From Dromaius novaehollandiae (Eukaryota; Chordata; Aves; Casuariiformes; Dromaiidae): a stretch of DNA of 64,000 nucleotides. The stretch covers positions 20,390,469-20,454,468 of the forward strand of contig NC_088112.1 in NCBI RefSeq assembly GCF_036370855.1, given 5' to 3'. Every line of letters starts with the position of its first letter. Within the stretch, counting starts at the first letter, position 1. The notes under the pieces are model-generated. The model was not told the DNA's origin. It did no database searches and saw only the letters and a list, made by a program, of their open reading frames with translations. Shown in pieces: positions 11,601 to 23,782 of the stretch. The position numbers and the translations under genes were made by a program.

Positions 11601-14600
11601 GTTTGGAAGTTCTGGTTAGATAAAATGAGGAATTGGGGGCGTTTTTCCAGGCTGTCCCGCTGTGGGATCTGTAGATGTCACAGGTCTGTGTGGGTGTAGC
11701 AGCTGGTTCAGTGCTTGTGCAATGAGCTCAACGCACCTTGAACACGATGGACTTGCTCTTCTTACACTGAGTTACGCAGGCCTGTGGGTTTTTTTTTTTT
11801 CCCTGAAAAATTTGGGGCTCTAACATCATGAGTGCCAATGTATTAATCTAGCTCAGCTGTTATAATAGGTTTATATGGATAAAAATTGTCTTCACTCTTG
11901 TGCTGCTCAACAAAATAACCTCCAACTTCAAAATCACAGGCATCTTCCCTAAGCCTGGGGAAAAATAAATCTGCTTCCACAACCCAGCATACGTTTCTAT
12001 TATTGTGCAAGAGGAAAACACGGAAAAACAAAGCCACCAGTCTCTCTAGGTGTTGCTGCGTGGTAACACAGAAATAGATACAAAGAAAAAAATGCTGCTA
12101 ATTACGGGATTATAACATGATGAATTGTACCTGACAGCATCTAACCTTTTCCAGAGCGATGTACAAATGATTGCTATGTGCTTGAGCAGATACAGATTTA
12201 GAAAGATGTCACCAAGACACTAGTTAATAGATTAATTACATTCATGCTGCTAATACCCATTTCTTTGTTGGACTTCATGTCTGAAGAGTGCTTATTTTAT
12301 ATTTGTAAATAGTTTGCTTGTCTAATTGCTTGCTTAGCCGTTTCTCCTTTCGAGAACACGCGGATGTGCCGCCGTCGTATGGAAGCTGCTAAGGCCTGCG
12401 GAGCTGCACCGCTGGGCAGGATCGCTCGCTAGCAGGGGCAGGGGAGACAGACGGGGAAAGAGACCCTTCCTCCATTTCAGAGAGGCATGGAAGGTCTTCA
12501 GTCAACTTCTGCTTGCTCTCGGATTATCTCCAATTCAATTCTTCTTTTTCTTTCAGTTCTAAAATAAATGCAGTGTCCATTGCCTGGAATGATGGCAGAC
12601 TGGAGACCATCACTGTGGGAATTTTACGTCTTCAGTAATACTCATGTGTCACCCTTTCTTGTTCAAGGCTAGACATGCGGTGTGGCCATTTGAGCCATCA
12701 AAGGCTGTAGGAACCCTTCTTATGGCTTTAGGATATGTGCAGGTGCCATATATATTCCATATGTAACAAATGAGAGCAGGTAAGGGTCGCTCACGTCTTG
12801 CCCTCAGAAGCCGGGCTTTTTGATCCCAGGATGTCTAAAGCAGGCCCGGTATTGGAAACTCTTTCTTCATGTTTACAGACCCCATTAACTTCTCTGAACA
12901 CTGATTGCAATTCCAAATACTGAGTGGTCAAAAGAGAGCTTTGTCAATGCTCAAAGGACTCCAATGTGTCTTTGAGGTGTGTCAGTCCTTGCGACTATTC
13001 TTCTTCAAGCTGTATGCAAAAAATAAAATCGAATGTAAAACTTAAAACACCCACTAAATTGATGCGGTTGTTAACATGCCTTCTTTCCAAGGATTAAGGT
13101 GATTGATTTCCTAACAAAGGTTAATCAGAACTACAAGACTAAAAGGAAAATGGCCATGATGGCACCCACCACGCCTCCTCGTTGACTTCCTGCGTTCTTA
13201 CTTTAAAACACGCCAGTCCTGCAATGTAGATTCTGGTGAGGTGGAAATACCTGCAGGAGAGATGGCTTGCCATTAAAATATGCCAGTGAAACTCTTCTGG
13301 ACAGTTTGGAGCTAATGTTGTTTAAGAAGTGGCAGAATGACAGTAGCTCAGGAGTGATAGTGGATGGCGACTCATGATTATCCTCGTGCATGTGTTAAAT
13401 ATCTGCATGTACTTTGTATAAATTAAATACCTTTGGAAGTTTTGGACTGAATTGAATGCTTATTCACTTATTAAAAGTGCTGTGGCTCCCTTAGGCCTCT
13501 CCAATTTCTATTAAATATCAGAGTGGTGCCACAGCGGTGCATGCAGTGATGATCTATTGTTTCTTGCTCATAGTAAAGTCTTGTAAAGCCTCGTAAAGCT
13601 TCGCCATTCCTGAGATTAGTAACGGTAATGACTAATGGTCCTACCAAAGGTCCTAGATGATCTAGCTGGGGTGCTAATAAATAACCGAAGATAGGCTAAG
13701 TTCAAATGGTAGAACTGAAACGTAAGTGAATATTGCTGGACGGCATCGCTGCAGTGAACATAGCAAGATTAAATTAGTCTGCATCTTCCCGTCTAGTTTC
13801 TTGGCATGTTGACTGGTGTTTTAATCCCTCTCTAGAGTGAATTCCAAGCAGATGCTTGTGTCTGAGAGCATCTGAGGGCGGAGGCTTTAGAGATGATGGT
13901 CCAGGCTCTGATGCTGTTACTCAAGTGGGATTATACCTTACTTCATAAGCAATCCCACCAAATTCAGTACAACAAACTGAGGAGAATTCAAGGCAATAAA
14001 GGTTCAAATTAAACTGAGCACTGTCTGAAGCACTATAGCTGAAACTTGTTCCTGTTGAAATGCCTTTGACAGCGTGCGCTGGAATTACGGGAAGGACAAA
14101 GTGGGCTCAAGGTCCTTGGACAGGCTTTTCTTCTTTTTGCCAGACGGTCTCATTCTTGTCTGGGCATGCAGCTATCTTTACCCCTCCCTCTGAATAGCCA
14201 CTGGGGTTAGTGTCAGCAGGAGATTCATTGAGGGCGTGGAGCAAAAGAGAAAAGTTCTGTCTAGCCGAGGAAATAAAAGAAATTGCAGAAAAGCAAAGGG
14301 TGTTTCTGGCTGCTTGGCCCCTGGTTTGAATGCACTGAAAATGCAGTTTCTTCCCCTTCCTCCAAAGCTCGTTGTTTGAAGGTGTTTTTAATACCTTACC
14401 CGTCTGGGAAAGGGGAGGGGAGTCCCATATTAGCAGTACGGATGGGGAGCTGCTGTTGTGTGAACATGAAAGGAGGGAAAAGACGCCACATTGTCTCTAA
14501 AAGTGAACAATCCCTGTCTTCAGTTTGCGGAGCTTGCTACAAAGCATGGCTTAAAATGACCGGCCGGCTAAGGAAAGGGGTTGGCTGCGTTCCCCTTCAA

Positions 14601-16072
14601 GTTCGGGACACCTCTCTGCGAGGCTGGAGCCACATTCGTATTTAAGGCAGGAGAGGGGGGGGGTCAGCCCTTGCATCGACACCGAACGGGTGAACGTCTG
14701 GGCTTGGGCTCACGGGAGCCGCACCAGCAAACCTTTCCCAGGCTGCTCCCGTGCCTGTGGTGCCCATGACCCGGACAGGCCCGAGCAAGCAGCCAACCTG
14801 CAGCTTTCACAGGTCAATGCCAGTCCCTGTGGCTTCTCCATCCTGAAGGATTACGGAAGTGTCAGATGTTCTCATGGGCATTTTCACATGACCTGTTTTG
14901 GACATCCACTCTAGGGTGAGATGAATGGTGCCTTAGAGGTGCTTCTCGCTCGACTAAAGAGAGCCTGGGGCGCCGGCTCAGAGGCGGCTGTCCACCTCCC
15001 GGAGGTCTGACGTTCGCCGGATGAGCCCCCAGTAGCTGCGAGGTGGGAAATGCCATTTACACGAAGGAATGGTCTGACATAATCCTACAGATCCCAAGTA
15101 GCTTATTCCCCAACCCTGGAATTACACGGCTTGATCAGCATTGCTGAGCCTTAATCAGCTGTTAGGAACCCAACAGTGACGAAGGCGTGCAAATAATACA
15201 GTGAGCTTACGTATTTCAGAACGAGATTATCCTGAAATATTTACTATAGAAGTGTTGATGGAACCAGCATGTTCCTGTCAAAATGTCTGGCTGATGTGTG
15301 GGTTTCAAATAACCCTGAGCTCTGAGATATTTAAAAGCTCTTCCAAAGAAATCCTTCTGTCTTTGGGGATGTCATCTGGTTCTTTTATATCCATCCTGCT
15401 AAAAACTATCTTCTTCCTTTTGAGTGTGAATATTTGAGTGTTGCAGTTTCCCTGGTTTGGTGAGCGGGGACATTTACAGATTTTTATACAGGTATTTACC
15501 CATTTTTGTGGAAACCTCTTTGGACAGGTAGAGTTCTTCACTACAAAAATGATGCGTGCAGTACAGTTATTACCTATTATCATCAAACCTCTTTAAAAAC
15601 AGAACAAAACAGATCCCGGGATATTTTCCTCTCAAAGGACACACAATACCCCAGCAGAGTTTTGACCCAGAAAAAGAAGTGCAAGAGACAACAGTCTAAG
15701 TCTATGTAGCTGCTACACTGAATTTATAATTCAAAAGAGATTTTTGAGACTTTATTGCTTTGAAGTGGCCCAAAGAGCGGGGAACGTAGCAGTTGGGTTG
15801 GGGTGAGAGCAGTCACAGCCGGCGTGCATCTCGCCTTGCAGTCCCACAGCAATACGCTCTCCCATGCTTCCCCATCTGCCCTTTGGGTTAGTAATTGGAC
15901 ATCTGAGAGCCTTTCCAACTGAAATTTAGTGCATCCTGGACATCGACTGAAAATACACACTGCAATTATTCTGTAGCAGTGGCCTTATTCTGCTCCGTGC
16001 CCGTGGCCTGAGGGTTTCTTGGCCAGCAGCGGATGGGAGATGTCGAGGGGTGCAGCAAGCAGGGAGTGCCTG
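11601..16072. other. Intergenic DNA
   Basis: I recognise no gene or transposon. GC-richer patches lie at 12,360-12,450 and 14,560-15,020. Open frames of up to 120 codons (14283-14645, +) overlap others in different frames and carry no motif, so I treat them as chance. Confidence 0.55.
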
Positions 16073-16100
16073 CCCGTCCCCGTCCCCGTCCCCGTCCCCC
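16073..16100. repeat. (CCCCGT)n hexanucleotide microsatellite
   Basis: About four and a half copies of a CCCCGT unit lie in a CpG-containing patch. This is simple-sequence expansion. The minus strand reads as runs of four G separated by A-C, which could stack as a G-quadruplex. Confidence 0.85.
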
Positions 16101-19100
16101 TCTTTCTGCGGCACGTCACAGCCGGGAGCGCTCGCTTGGTGCCACGTGCTGTGGGTAGTTGCAGAGCAGTCCAAGCTTCGGGAATCTGTGATATTTGAAA
16201 GCAGAAAAACGTACAATTGAATCCCTTCCTCTCCAGTTACATCTTCACTGTTCTACCACGTTTTAGGGCTTACACGCGAACTTTTGTCTTTGCCTTTTTT
16301 AAGTAGATTAACACTTTATAAATAAAGATAAGAGACCTATGAAAACTCTGGAGAAAGACAGTATTTGTGGTGATAAATTATGCAGCAGCCCTGCCAGTGA
16401 TGTCTGTGTTCATTAACAGCGTGATGCGACACATATTTCATTTGATGCCAAGCTGAAAGACAAGCCTTTCCTTGTCTCCGTAACCGATCCACACATCCTA
16501 ATTAAGCAGTAAGAGCTTAACCCTGCGGTAACGCAGCTTGGGCTTGTCCAAGCGTGGGTGCAGGGGCCGGGACCGCAGCCCTGCGAGCTGGCAGCCCGTG
16601 TTCATTCCCGACTAGTGTGCCTAATGACGGCCATCTGGGCTCGGGCGTGTTGACACGTACCTAGATCGACTTGCAACAACACAGCAGTAAAATCACAAGA
16701 TGCCGACAATCTGTTTGTAATCTCCTCGAGAACATCACCACCTGCATCCCGGGCCTAAGAGACAGTAAATACTGCCTTCTGAGCAGGATGGCTAAAACCT
16801 CCCCCAGTTTCAATTGCAAGGGTTGAATTTTGCAAATATTGTAAAGCTTTTTTCAAGAATGCAGCATTTACTTTTGCTCTTTTTTTTTTTTCTGTGACTT
16901 GCTCTGCTTTCCTGGGAGCCTGTTGTTCAAAGCTCAGCCCAAGGATTTATAGAGCCCTGCGTTACAGCTGACCTTATGGCCCTAGGATCAGGTGAGATGC
17001 TTTGCAGCAAAATTGCGCATAGCACCGGACTTACTGTCTATTGCAGAGGGAGAAAAGAGACTCTTAATTTGGACATGTGTTTCCCAGTCCACAAAGATGT
17101 CTCTTCTGGCTGTAACAATATCTCAGGCTGAGGTAGGCACCAGGTATGAGCTATGAATACAGCTGTTACTGAATGATAGCAATGAGATTTGTAGAAATAC
17201 TGCTGCACTAAAACATGGATACTTTCCAACTACTGTTGGCAAAACTCTTGATTTGGTTAAGAGTTTATCACAACAAATCACCTCTGCTGGAGGTGGGCTT
17301 TCACATGCCTTTGATGCTATACGTGCTGTCTCCTGAATAGCAGCAGTCACAGCAGTGGGGCTAAATCTGTGACAAACCGCAGAATAGACATATCCTCTAC
17401 GACATTAATAAAGTGCTGGTGTGCATTTACTTTGCAGCTCTATAATTTCCTGCAAATAATTTTATTACAGTGCTGTCCAAAGGCCTAAACCCCGTTCAGA
17501 GGTCTGATGTGCTGACAGACATTAAAAATAGAGTTAAGCTGACACAACACAGTGCTTCTCTGTGACTTTCCCATGACCATTAAGATGCTATCTAGCCTGT
17601 GCAGCAGTTGACTCTCACTGCCTTTGAATATGATGTTTATGTGGCAGTTTGTATTTTTTGGGATGGCTGCAGCAGTTGATTTTTACCCACTCAGATTAAT
17701 CTTAGAAGAAAATGAACACTTCTGTGACAGCATCATTTACAAGGAATAGCATGCTCCTTGTCTAGAAGATCATCACTGCTGTAACTAATTAACACAGCAG
17801 GCCTAATTGCTTTGTGTAATTGAAGGTGGAGTCCCACTTACCTCCATTTAGCCAGAGAGGAGAAAGAGATGTGGGGTGAGTCTCTTAAGTGTATGTGGAG
17901 AGTGGCTCCATGTTGAGTTCAGTGGCTCTATCTAATTCCAGGGCTGTTAGACCTCTCTTTTTTGAGGAAGGAAATGCTAGTTGGCTTGCACTGCTGCTAA
18001 AATGGAAGTGTAGCAAGGATTACATAATAATTTGGAAAATGAATCTCTGGTTATTGAGGCAAGTATGTGACTGGTGGATGTCTGCTTCAGCCTACAGCGC
18101 GGTAGCAGAGAAAGAAGGCTTGAGAGACCCGAGGGAAGAAGGACTTGTCTCAGTCTGCCTTCTCCAGGATCTTCAGCCCTGCTGCAGACTTGTCCTTCTT
18201 GCTGGAGGATCATCTCTGACGGGTGGACCTGGTGGGCAGGGGACAGACGTGCTGGCCGAGACACTGCCTTCTGGAACCGCTTTCACAACGAAGCCAGAGG
18301 TAAGGACGCAGTGCCACCTCCTCGGGTGGCATGAGCTGGCAGAGCACCCACGTAGTGCGGCTGCTGTGCTGAGAGCCAGACCTGGAGCTGCCTTGGGTCA
18401 ACGGCTGGTGGGCGTGGGGCATCTGAGTTTCATGAGGCCGAGCTGAACCTGTTTTTGACGGTGGTGTTATTACGGAGGAACACTGAGGTCTGATGTCTAT
18501 AATTACGTCTCTTAAAAACTCTCCATCGGCTGAGCATTCAGAATATTTAACTAGCTGAAAGCTGTGATGTCTGTCAATCACTTGCTGCCTCAGATTTCAG
18601 GCTTAAAGGGCAGAGCTATTCCTGAAGACTTGTTATTAAAGGAACTTACTGGTACGGTTGCCTCAGATCTCACTAAGAAACAAGATTATAGATGGGTAAT
18701 GTTGCCATGGAAAGCCAAACACTTCAGTCGTACCCAGGCATGTAGTGATAGAGCTTTGAAAGCCACACTACCAGAAAAACCTATCAAAACCCTGGCGTTA
18801 GATAGACATTTAAATAGTAGCAAGTGCTCAGGGGAACTTCTAAGCAGCTGAATTTGTTGTGGAGCTTTGCAGTCACAGCAGCAAGTTTTCACATCTATCT
18901 TGCGTGTATTTGACATGTAAATGTCTACACAGCTTCAGAGGACAATGAAGAATTAAATCCCAGGGGAAAAAACTCAGTTTTCCAAAAACTGGGGATTTTG
19001 GGCCCAGGAACACATTGCCCAGCAGAGGCTGCTGCGTTGTCAGCTGGCTCCAGTTCAGGGCTGCAGTGTGTTTTACTGGTTTGGCCCCGTCCCCTAAAGG

Positions 19101-20526
19101 GCAGGGCTCCAATAGCTGCTCTCTCCAGTCTAAATCTGGGCTAGACTAGATTTGCTGTGTGAATGAAAACTATAAGCATGTTGTCTTCAGAAATCTGTTT
19201 TGAGGATGACTGCGTTTGTCAAGTGACAGGATTCACCTCAGGGAGCCAGGAGGTACCAAGGATGTATTTGAACATGCCCTTCTCCCATCAGAATGATACT
19301 TCAGCATTGGCACCTCTTCACCTCATGAAATCACAGGTTCTTGATCAAGAAAGGTGAAGTGCCAGAGATTTTGTGGGGTCTATTAGAAATACTGCTCTTA
19401 AAATATTGTACAGGGAAGGAACCTGGTCACTGAGCCAATTTTATTTGTTCTGTGGTCTTGGGGGGTTTAGGCTGCTCACCCTTTCTTGCACCTGAGAGAA
19501 GGATTCACTCTGAGGAAGATGGAGAATAAATTGTGGTATCTTTCCCCCTTGGTGACGCAGGTGTTGGGTCCAATAACACTCCCCAGGACGCAATTCTGCT
19601 GTTATGGGCTCTCCGAGGGTTGTGAAGACATCGTTTTCTTTGCTCGCTTGGCCCCAGGTAGCCAAGGAGAGGGCAGAGCCGGCTGCGTTTGCAGTCCAAG
19701 TCTGGGCCTCCTTGGGAGGGTAGCACGAAGCTGAAATGGCCAAGTCCCCACTCCCGAGGGACCATTTTCAACCGCAGGGCTGCAGCCTGCGCTCTAGAAA
19801 GAAAGTGGTCGGATCTAGTGAATGAATGTCTCATCCCATAACTGCTGGATGTGGTCTGCCCACAGTGGCTTATACTGGCCACTCCTTTGTGTTTGTGCTT
19901 TTTTTTTTTAACCTAGAAGGAATCTGGAGGAGTTGGGGTTAGTTGCTTGCCCTTGGCCAGGGGTTAGGAGATGCTGGAGCATCCTCAGGGTGGAGAGGTC
20001 AGAAGTTAGGCTACACTTTGGGGCAAAAAGCCACCCCGTGTGGGGTAGCAGCCAAGAGGACGCAGCAGAAAACTGGGCCTTTTTCTGGAATAAAAATGAC
20101 AAATATGCACGGGCCTGATCTAAATATACACAAAACCGTGATAACCCACAGTCCCAGCTCTATTTAGCACAGCCAAAATAGTCTCAAATGCCAAAACTTG
20201 TGATGTAGCCAGAATAAGAAAGCTTTTACTGTCCCCCATAATTCAAGCAGAGTGAAGAAATCAAGTCATTTGGGATTTCCTCATGTTGTGGAGAGACAAT
20301 GAAAATGACTCACTTGGACATTTTATTATAGCCACTGGGAACCAAATGTAAATTATGCAGTTAAAAAATGAAGCCAATAAAAAGCAAGGAGATTTAAATA
20401 GGAAAGTGGCACATGGCAGTCAGATTTAAAGCCAGCTGGAGGTTATATAGTGGCAATGAGATTAGGAAAGCCAAAGAGAAAGCCCAGGGATATAATAGAG
20501 CTGATTTGTTACAGGTACATAGCTGA
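16101..20526. other. Intergenic DNA
   Basis: No gene is recognisable. The longest frame (17889-18446, +, 185 codons) overlaps minus-strand frames at 17977-18264 and 18210-18581, has no domain and no credible splice context, and is probably chance. Segment 17,400-17,830 is AT-rich with homeodomain-type cores (taactaattaacac near 17,781, cctaattgctt near 17,802). Confidence 0.5.
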
Positions 20527-20549
20527 AATAATAATAATAATAATAATAA
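20527..20549. repeat. (AAT)n microsatellite
   Basis: Nearly eight uninterrupted AAT units are followed by a short A-run. This is a simple trinucleotide repeat with no coding context. Confidence 0.95.
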
Positions 20550-23500
20550 AAAATCCTTTTCTGCCTGTTGCCACACTCCCCAGATCTCATAATGTTAATA
20601 AGATCATAATGAAATGCTGGCAAATTTTGGTCTCAGTCATAAAACTTGAAGGGCACTCTCTGGTCTTCTCCTCTTGAATGTCGTGGAACAATACCTCTCA
20701 AAGCTGCAGACTGATATTAGTTTTTTTCTCATGCGATCAAGTTATGAATATTTTGATGCATGTTCTCTTAGGCAGGATTTAGTGCCTGAACTGTGATCAG
20801 TGTCAGTAATGAGATAACACCTTTCTTTCCCCTTCTCCTGTCTGCGCATAAAGAACAAGTATTATGAAATACAGCAGAGTGGCGAGTTTGATGTGAGCCG
20901 AGGAAGCCTGATGCTCAGACCTGACTGCGGATGTGGGCTCATATCTTATGGATGCCTGCTAGTCACAGAGGATAAGTAATGTTCATGATGGAACGCAGTA
21001 GTGATCTGTTATCTAGGAAGATGTTTCCTGGCCCATTTGAATGGGGTAAGCATGGTTTCTGAGCATCATGAATCTGGGAAGCAAAATGAGAGCTGCTGTA
21101 AACGGATCAGCACAGAAACCAGGCTAGAGAAAATGGGTAAATTTCTTTCCAAGAGCTAGGGTGGTCTGTAAAACCTGGTTCACAGCCCAACTATGAGAGC
21201 AAGTCTGTGAATAAGCCCTGCCTCATCGCAGACCCTCTGAGTCCCGGGAATGGTTGCTCATGGATTGCACGCTTTGCGTTTGGATGGTTATTCTCTCCTC
21301 GATGTTCACTAGTGAGCTGATCGGCTGTTTTCTCACTCATGCCTGAGTAATCCTAGGTAGGTCAGAGCAGAAACCTTTAGCTTTTAATTGCTCCTTTTAT
21401 TCCTAACTTGAGAGGGATGTCACCAGCCCATCCCCGCTCCTGCCCCAGGCGGGATTGCTCCCTCCTCTGCAGTATGTGCCTGTCCAGACCACGGCAGGAC
21501 CTGCATGGAGGGGGCCACAGCCCCATCATCATCTTCTTTCTCCTGCTTGCAATTACAGAGATCTTCGTATTAAATCTAAGCTTTGTAGAAATAAGTAAGT
21601 ATACTCTGCAGTTGCAAGCCATGCTCATTGCTTGTTACCTTCGTTCTGGCATAGCAAGGACGATGGTGCGTTTAACGTCAAGGCTTGCTCAAAGGGGACG
21701 TAGCGTGGCTGCCGGCGGTGGTAGCGGTTGCTAGCATTTATGATGCCTCCGTCTGAGGCTCTGTTCCCGGAAAGGCTTTGTTCGAAGCCAAGCTCCTGCC
21801 TTGCTGGTACCAACGACGCTTTTCATCCGACGCTTTCGCAGCCTCGCTCTGCCAAACTGCCCGTGTTGAGTGTTGCCATAGAAATTCCAGCTGCGCTAGC
21901 TGACAATCTTATTCCCATAAAAAGTTCATAAGTTGGCAGCATTATCGCTTCAGAGGTAGTTCAAATGCTTCTCCCGCTGCTCTTCTCTTCCTTTACTTTT
22001 TTCCTCACTGTCTGCAACTACTTTTCTTTATTTTTCCACTTATTTTCTCACCTCTCTCTCACAGTTACCGACCTGTGGACTTATTGCTGGGCGAAATATT
22101 TGGGCCCTTCCAAATGAAGTACGCTGTCACCTTTCCTCCTCTGCTTTACAGCCAGTTTGCACACTGAGGTTTTTCGGTTAAATCCCAAATGCATCGGAAA
22201 TGGCGTTATATCTGAGTGCATGGCCCGTGCTAACTTTGGTGTGCCCGGGAGGGAGGCTGCCTCTTTCGCCTTAGCTGGAAGAGCCTGTAGAAGAACCATA
22301 TATACCTGCTGAGCACATATTTGTTTTTTCAGGTTAGTCTTTCATTAACAGGTAAATAAAAGTAGGAAAGTTTTCATTTTGGCCCCTAAGGAGGTGGGTA
22401 AATAATATCTTGCTACTTAATTAGATGTGTGTCCAGTTTTTTTTTTAATGCCTCAGGCATGACAGAGAGAAAACGTATGATTAGGGAATAATCAAGCCAA
22501 AAGCTGGCTCTTAGAAATAGGTTGTCCTTCTTTGACATAGCTGTTTAGCTTTAATTATCTACGTAATATTATCTCAAGAAAACCTGATTTTTCTGGCTAA
22601 TTAGATAATCCCTGGCTGACGCTGGTGGAAAACTGTTTCAGGGAGGTCTGTTGTTGCACATCTGAAGAGGAAGGCAATTAGTGGTAACATACACTAAAGC
22701 TGAGTCTCCAAACTTACACAAAATGTTTAATGAGACAACTGGGATAGATACGATTGGGAGCCAAACGTGTTGCGAGTTGCTTACTGTTATTAAACCAAGA
22801 GCGTGCAGTCTGGAGAGCGTCTCTCTTCTCTGTCAAACTCCTTCACATCTCCCCCCCGGCGGGGTAGCAAGACCCGGAGGGACGCCTGCTCTAAACGGGA
22901 AGTTTTGATCAAAACAGAGCTCCCCGTCCAGATGTTTCCAAGGGCTTTTCAGGGCTTTCTCCTACCACCCAATTCCCAGCAAGGTGAACAGCTTCATTGT
23001 AAACACCGGATCGCAGCATAAATAATTGATTTTTTTCAGTTTCTACTGAGATCCTGGCAACTGAATCCCTGGCAGCCTGGCAAATCTCAGCAGTGAGGTA
23101 GAAGGTCTCTTGTCTTGGAAACTTGTGTTTTCTGAAGGTGTATTTTTAATTGACGTGGCTATTATTTCAGCTGAAAGAAGGCATTTTATCAAATAAACAC
23201 CTTACCTGCTGCTTCATTGAAGAGCCGTATGAATTGCTGTAATGCCGGTCTTGCATAGACCAGCGACAGTGTCCCTTGCGGATCCTTCCTGGAGCCGTCA
23301 TTCACTTAGCCGATCCCCCAGCACGCACTTTGAGGGCTCCATTTCACAAGTCGGCAAGTTCTCTGCAGACCTCCTGGTGCCGGCCAGCGTAGGGGATTTG
23401 GGCTGAGAAGAGCAGGGTCAGGGAGTGGCGTGATGTGCTGCTTAGTCGTGGTGGGCTTTGGGTGAGGCTTCTCGACCAGGGTTTCAGCTTGGGCTGGAGG

Positions 23501-23582
23501 GAACCTACTGTCCAAATGTTGCATGCGGTGGAGGGGAGAACCGGGTCTCCAGCTGCTGGTGGCGATGAGACCTTAGTCACGT
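20550..23582. other. Intergenic DNA with a CpG-containing patch near 21.7 kb
   Basis: No gene is seen. Segment 21,640-21,860 has more CpG than its surroundings. Segment 22,380-22,640 is AT-rich with several TAATTA/TAATTAG cores (about 22,418 and 22,598), a pattern seen in developmental enhancers. Function is not shown by the sequence alone. Confidence 0.45.
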
Positions 23583-23616
23583 TCACTGGTATCACTGGTA
23601 CCAGTAGTCACTGGTA
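23583..23616. repeat. Short TCACTGGTA repeat cluster with a 12-bp palindrome
   Basis: TCACTGGTA occurs at 23583-23591, 23592-23600 and 23608-23616. The perfect palindrome ACTGGTACCAGT lies at 23594-23605, spanning the second copy and the spacer. The first two copies are directly adjacent. This is a small local duplication of unknown role. Confidence 0.85.
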
Positions 23617-23749
23617 TCCCAGGGCTGGGATTGATCTGAACTTGTGGGTGAGAGACACCCACCTCATCCGATGGTGTCTTGGACAGCAGTCCGACTCCTG
23701 GGCCCACTGATGGAGGAGGAGGTTCACATGGATAGTAGGGTGGGGATGG

Positions 23750-23782
23750 CTTCTTCTTCTTTTTTTTTTTTTTTTTTTTTTT
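23750..23782 (-). repeat. (TTC)n-T22 tract; possible minus-strand A-tail
   Basis: A few TTC units lead into a run of 22 T on the + strand. Read on the minus strand, an AATAAA (23786-23791) sits just three bases before the A-run. A retrocopied transcript tail is possible, but the spacing is shorter than normal cleavage and I recognise no parent gene. Confidence 0.6.

Noticed and set aside
17889-18446. 185-codon open frame on the plus strand
   Set aside because: Overlapped by minus-strand frames, low-information composition and no recognisable motif.
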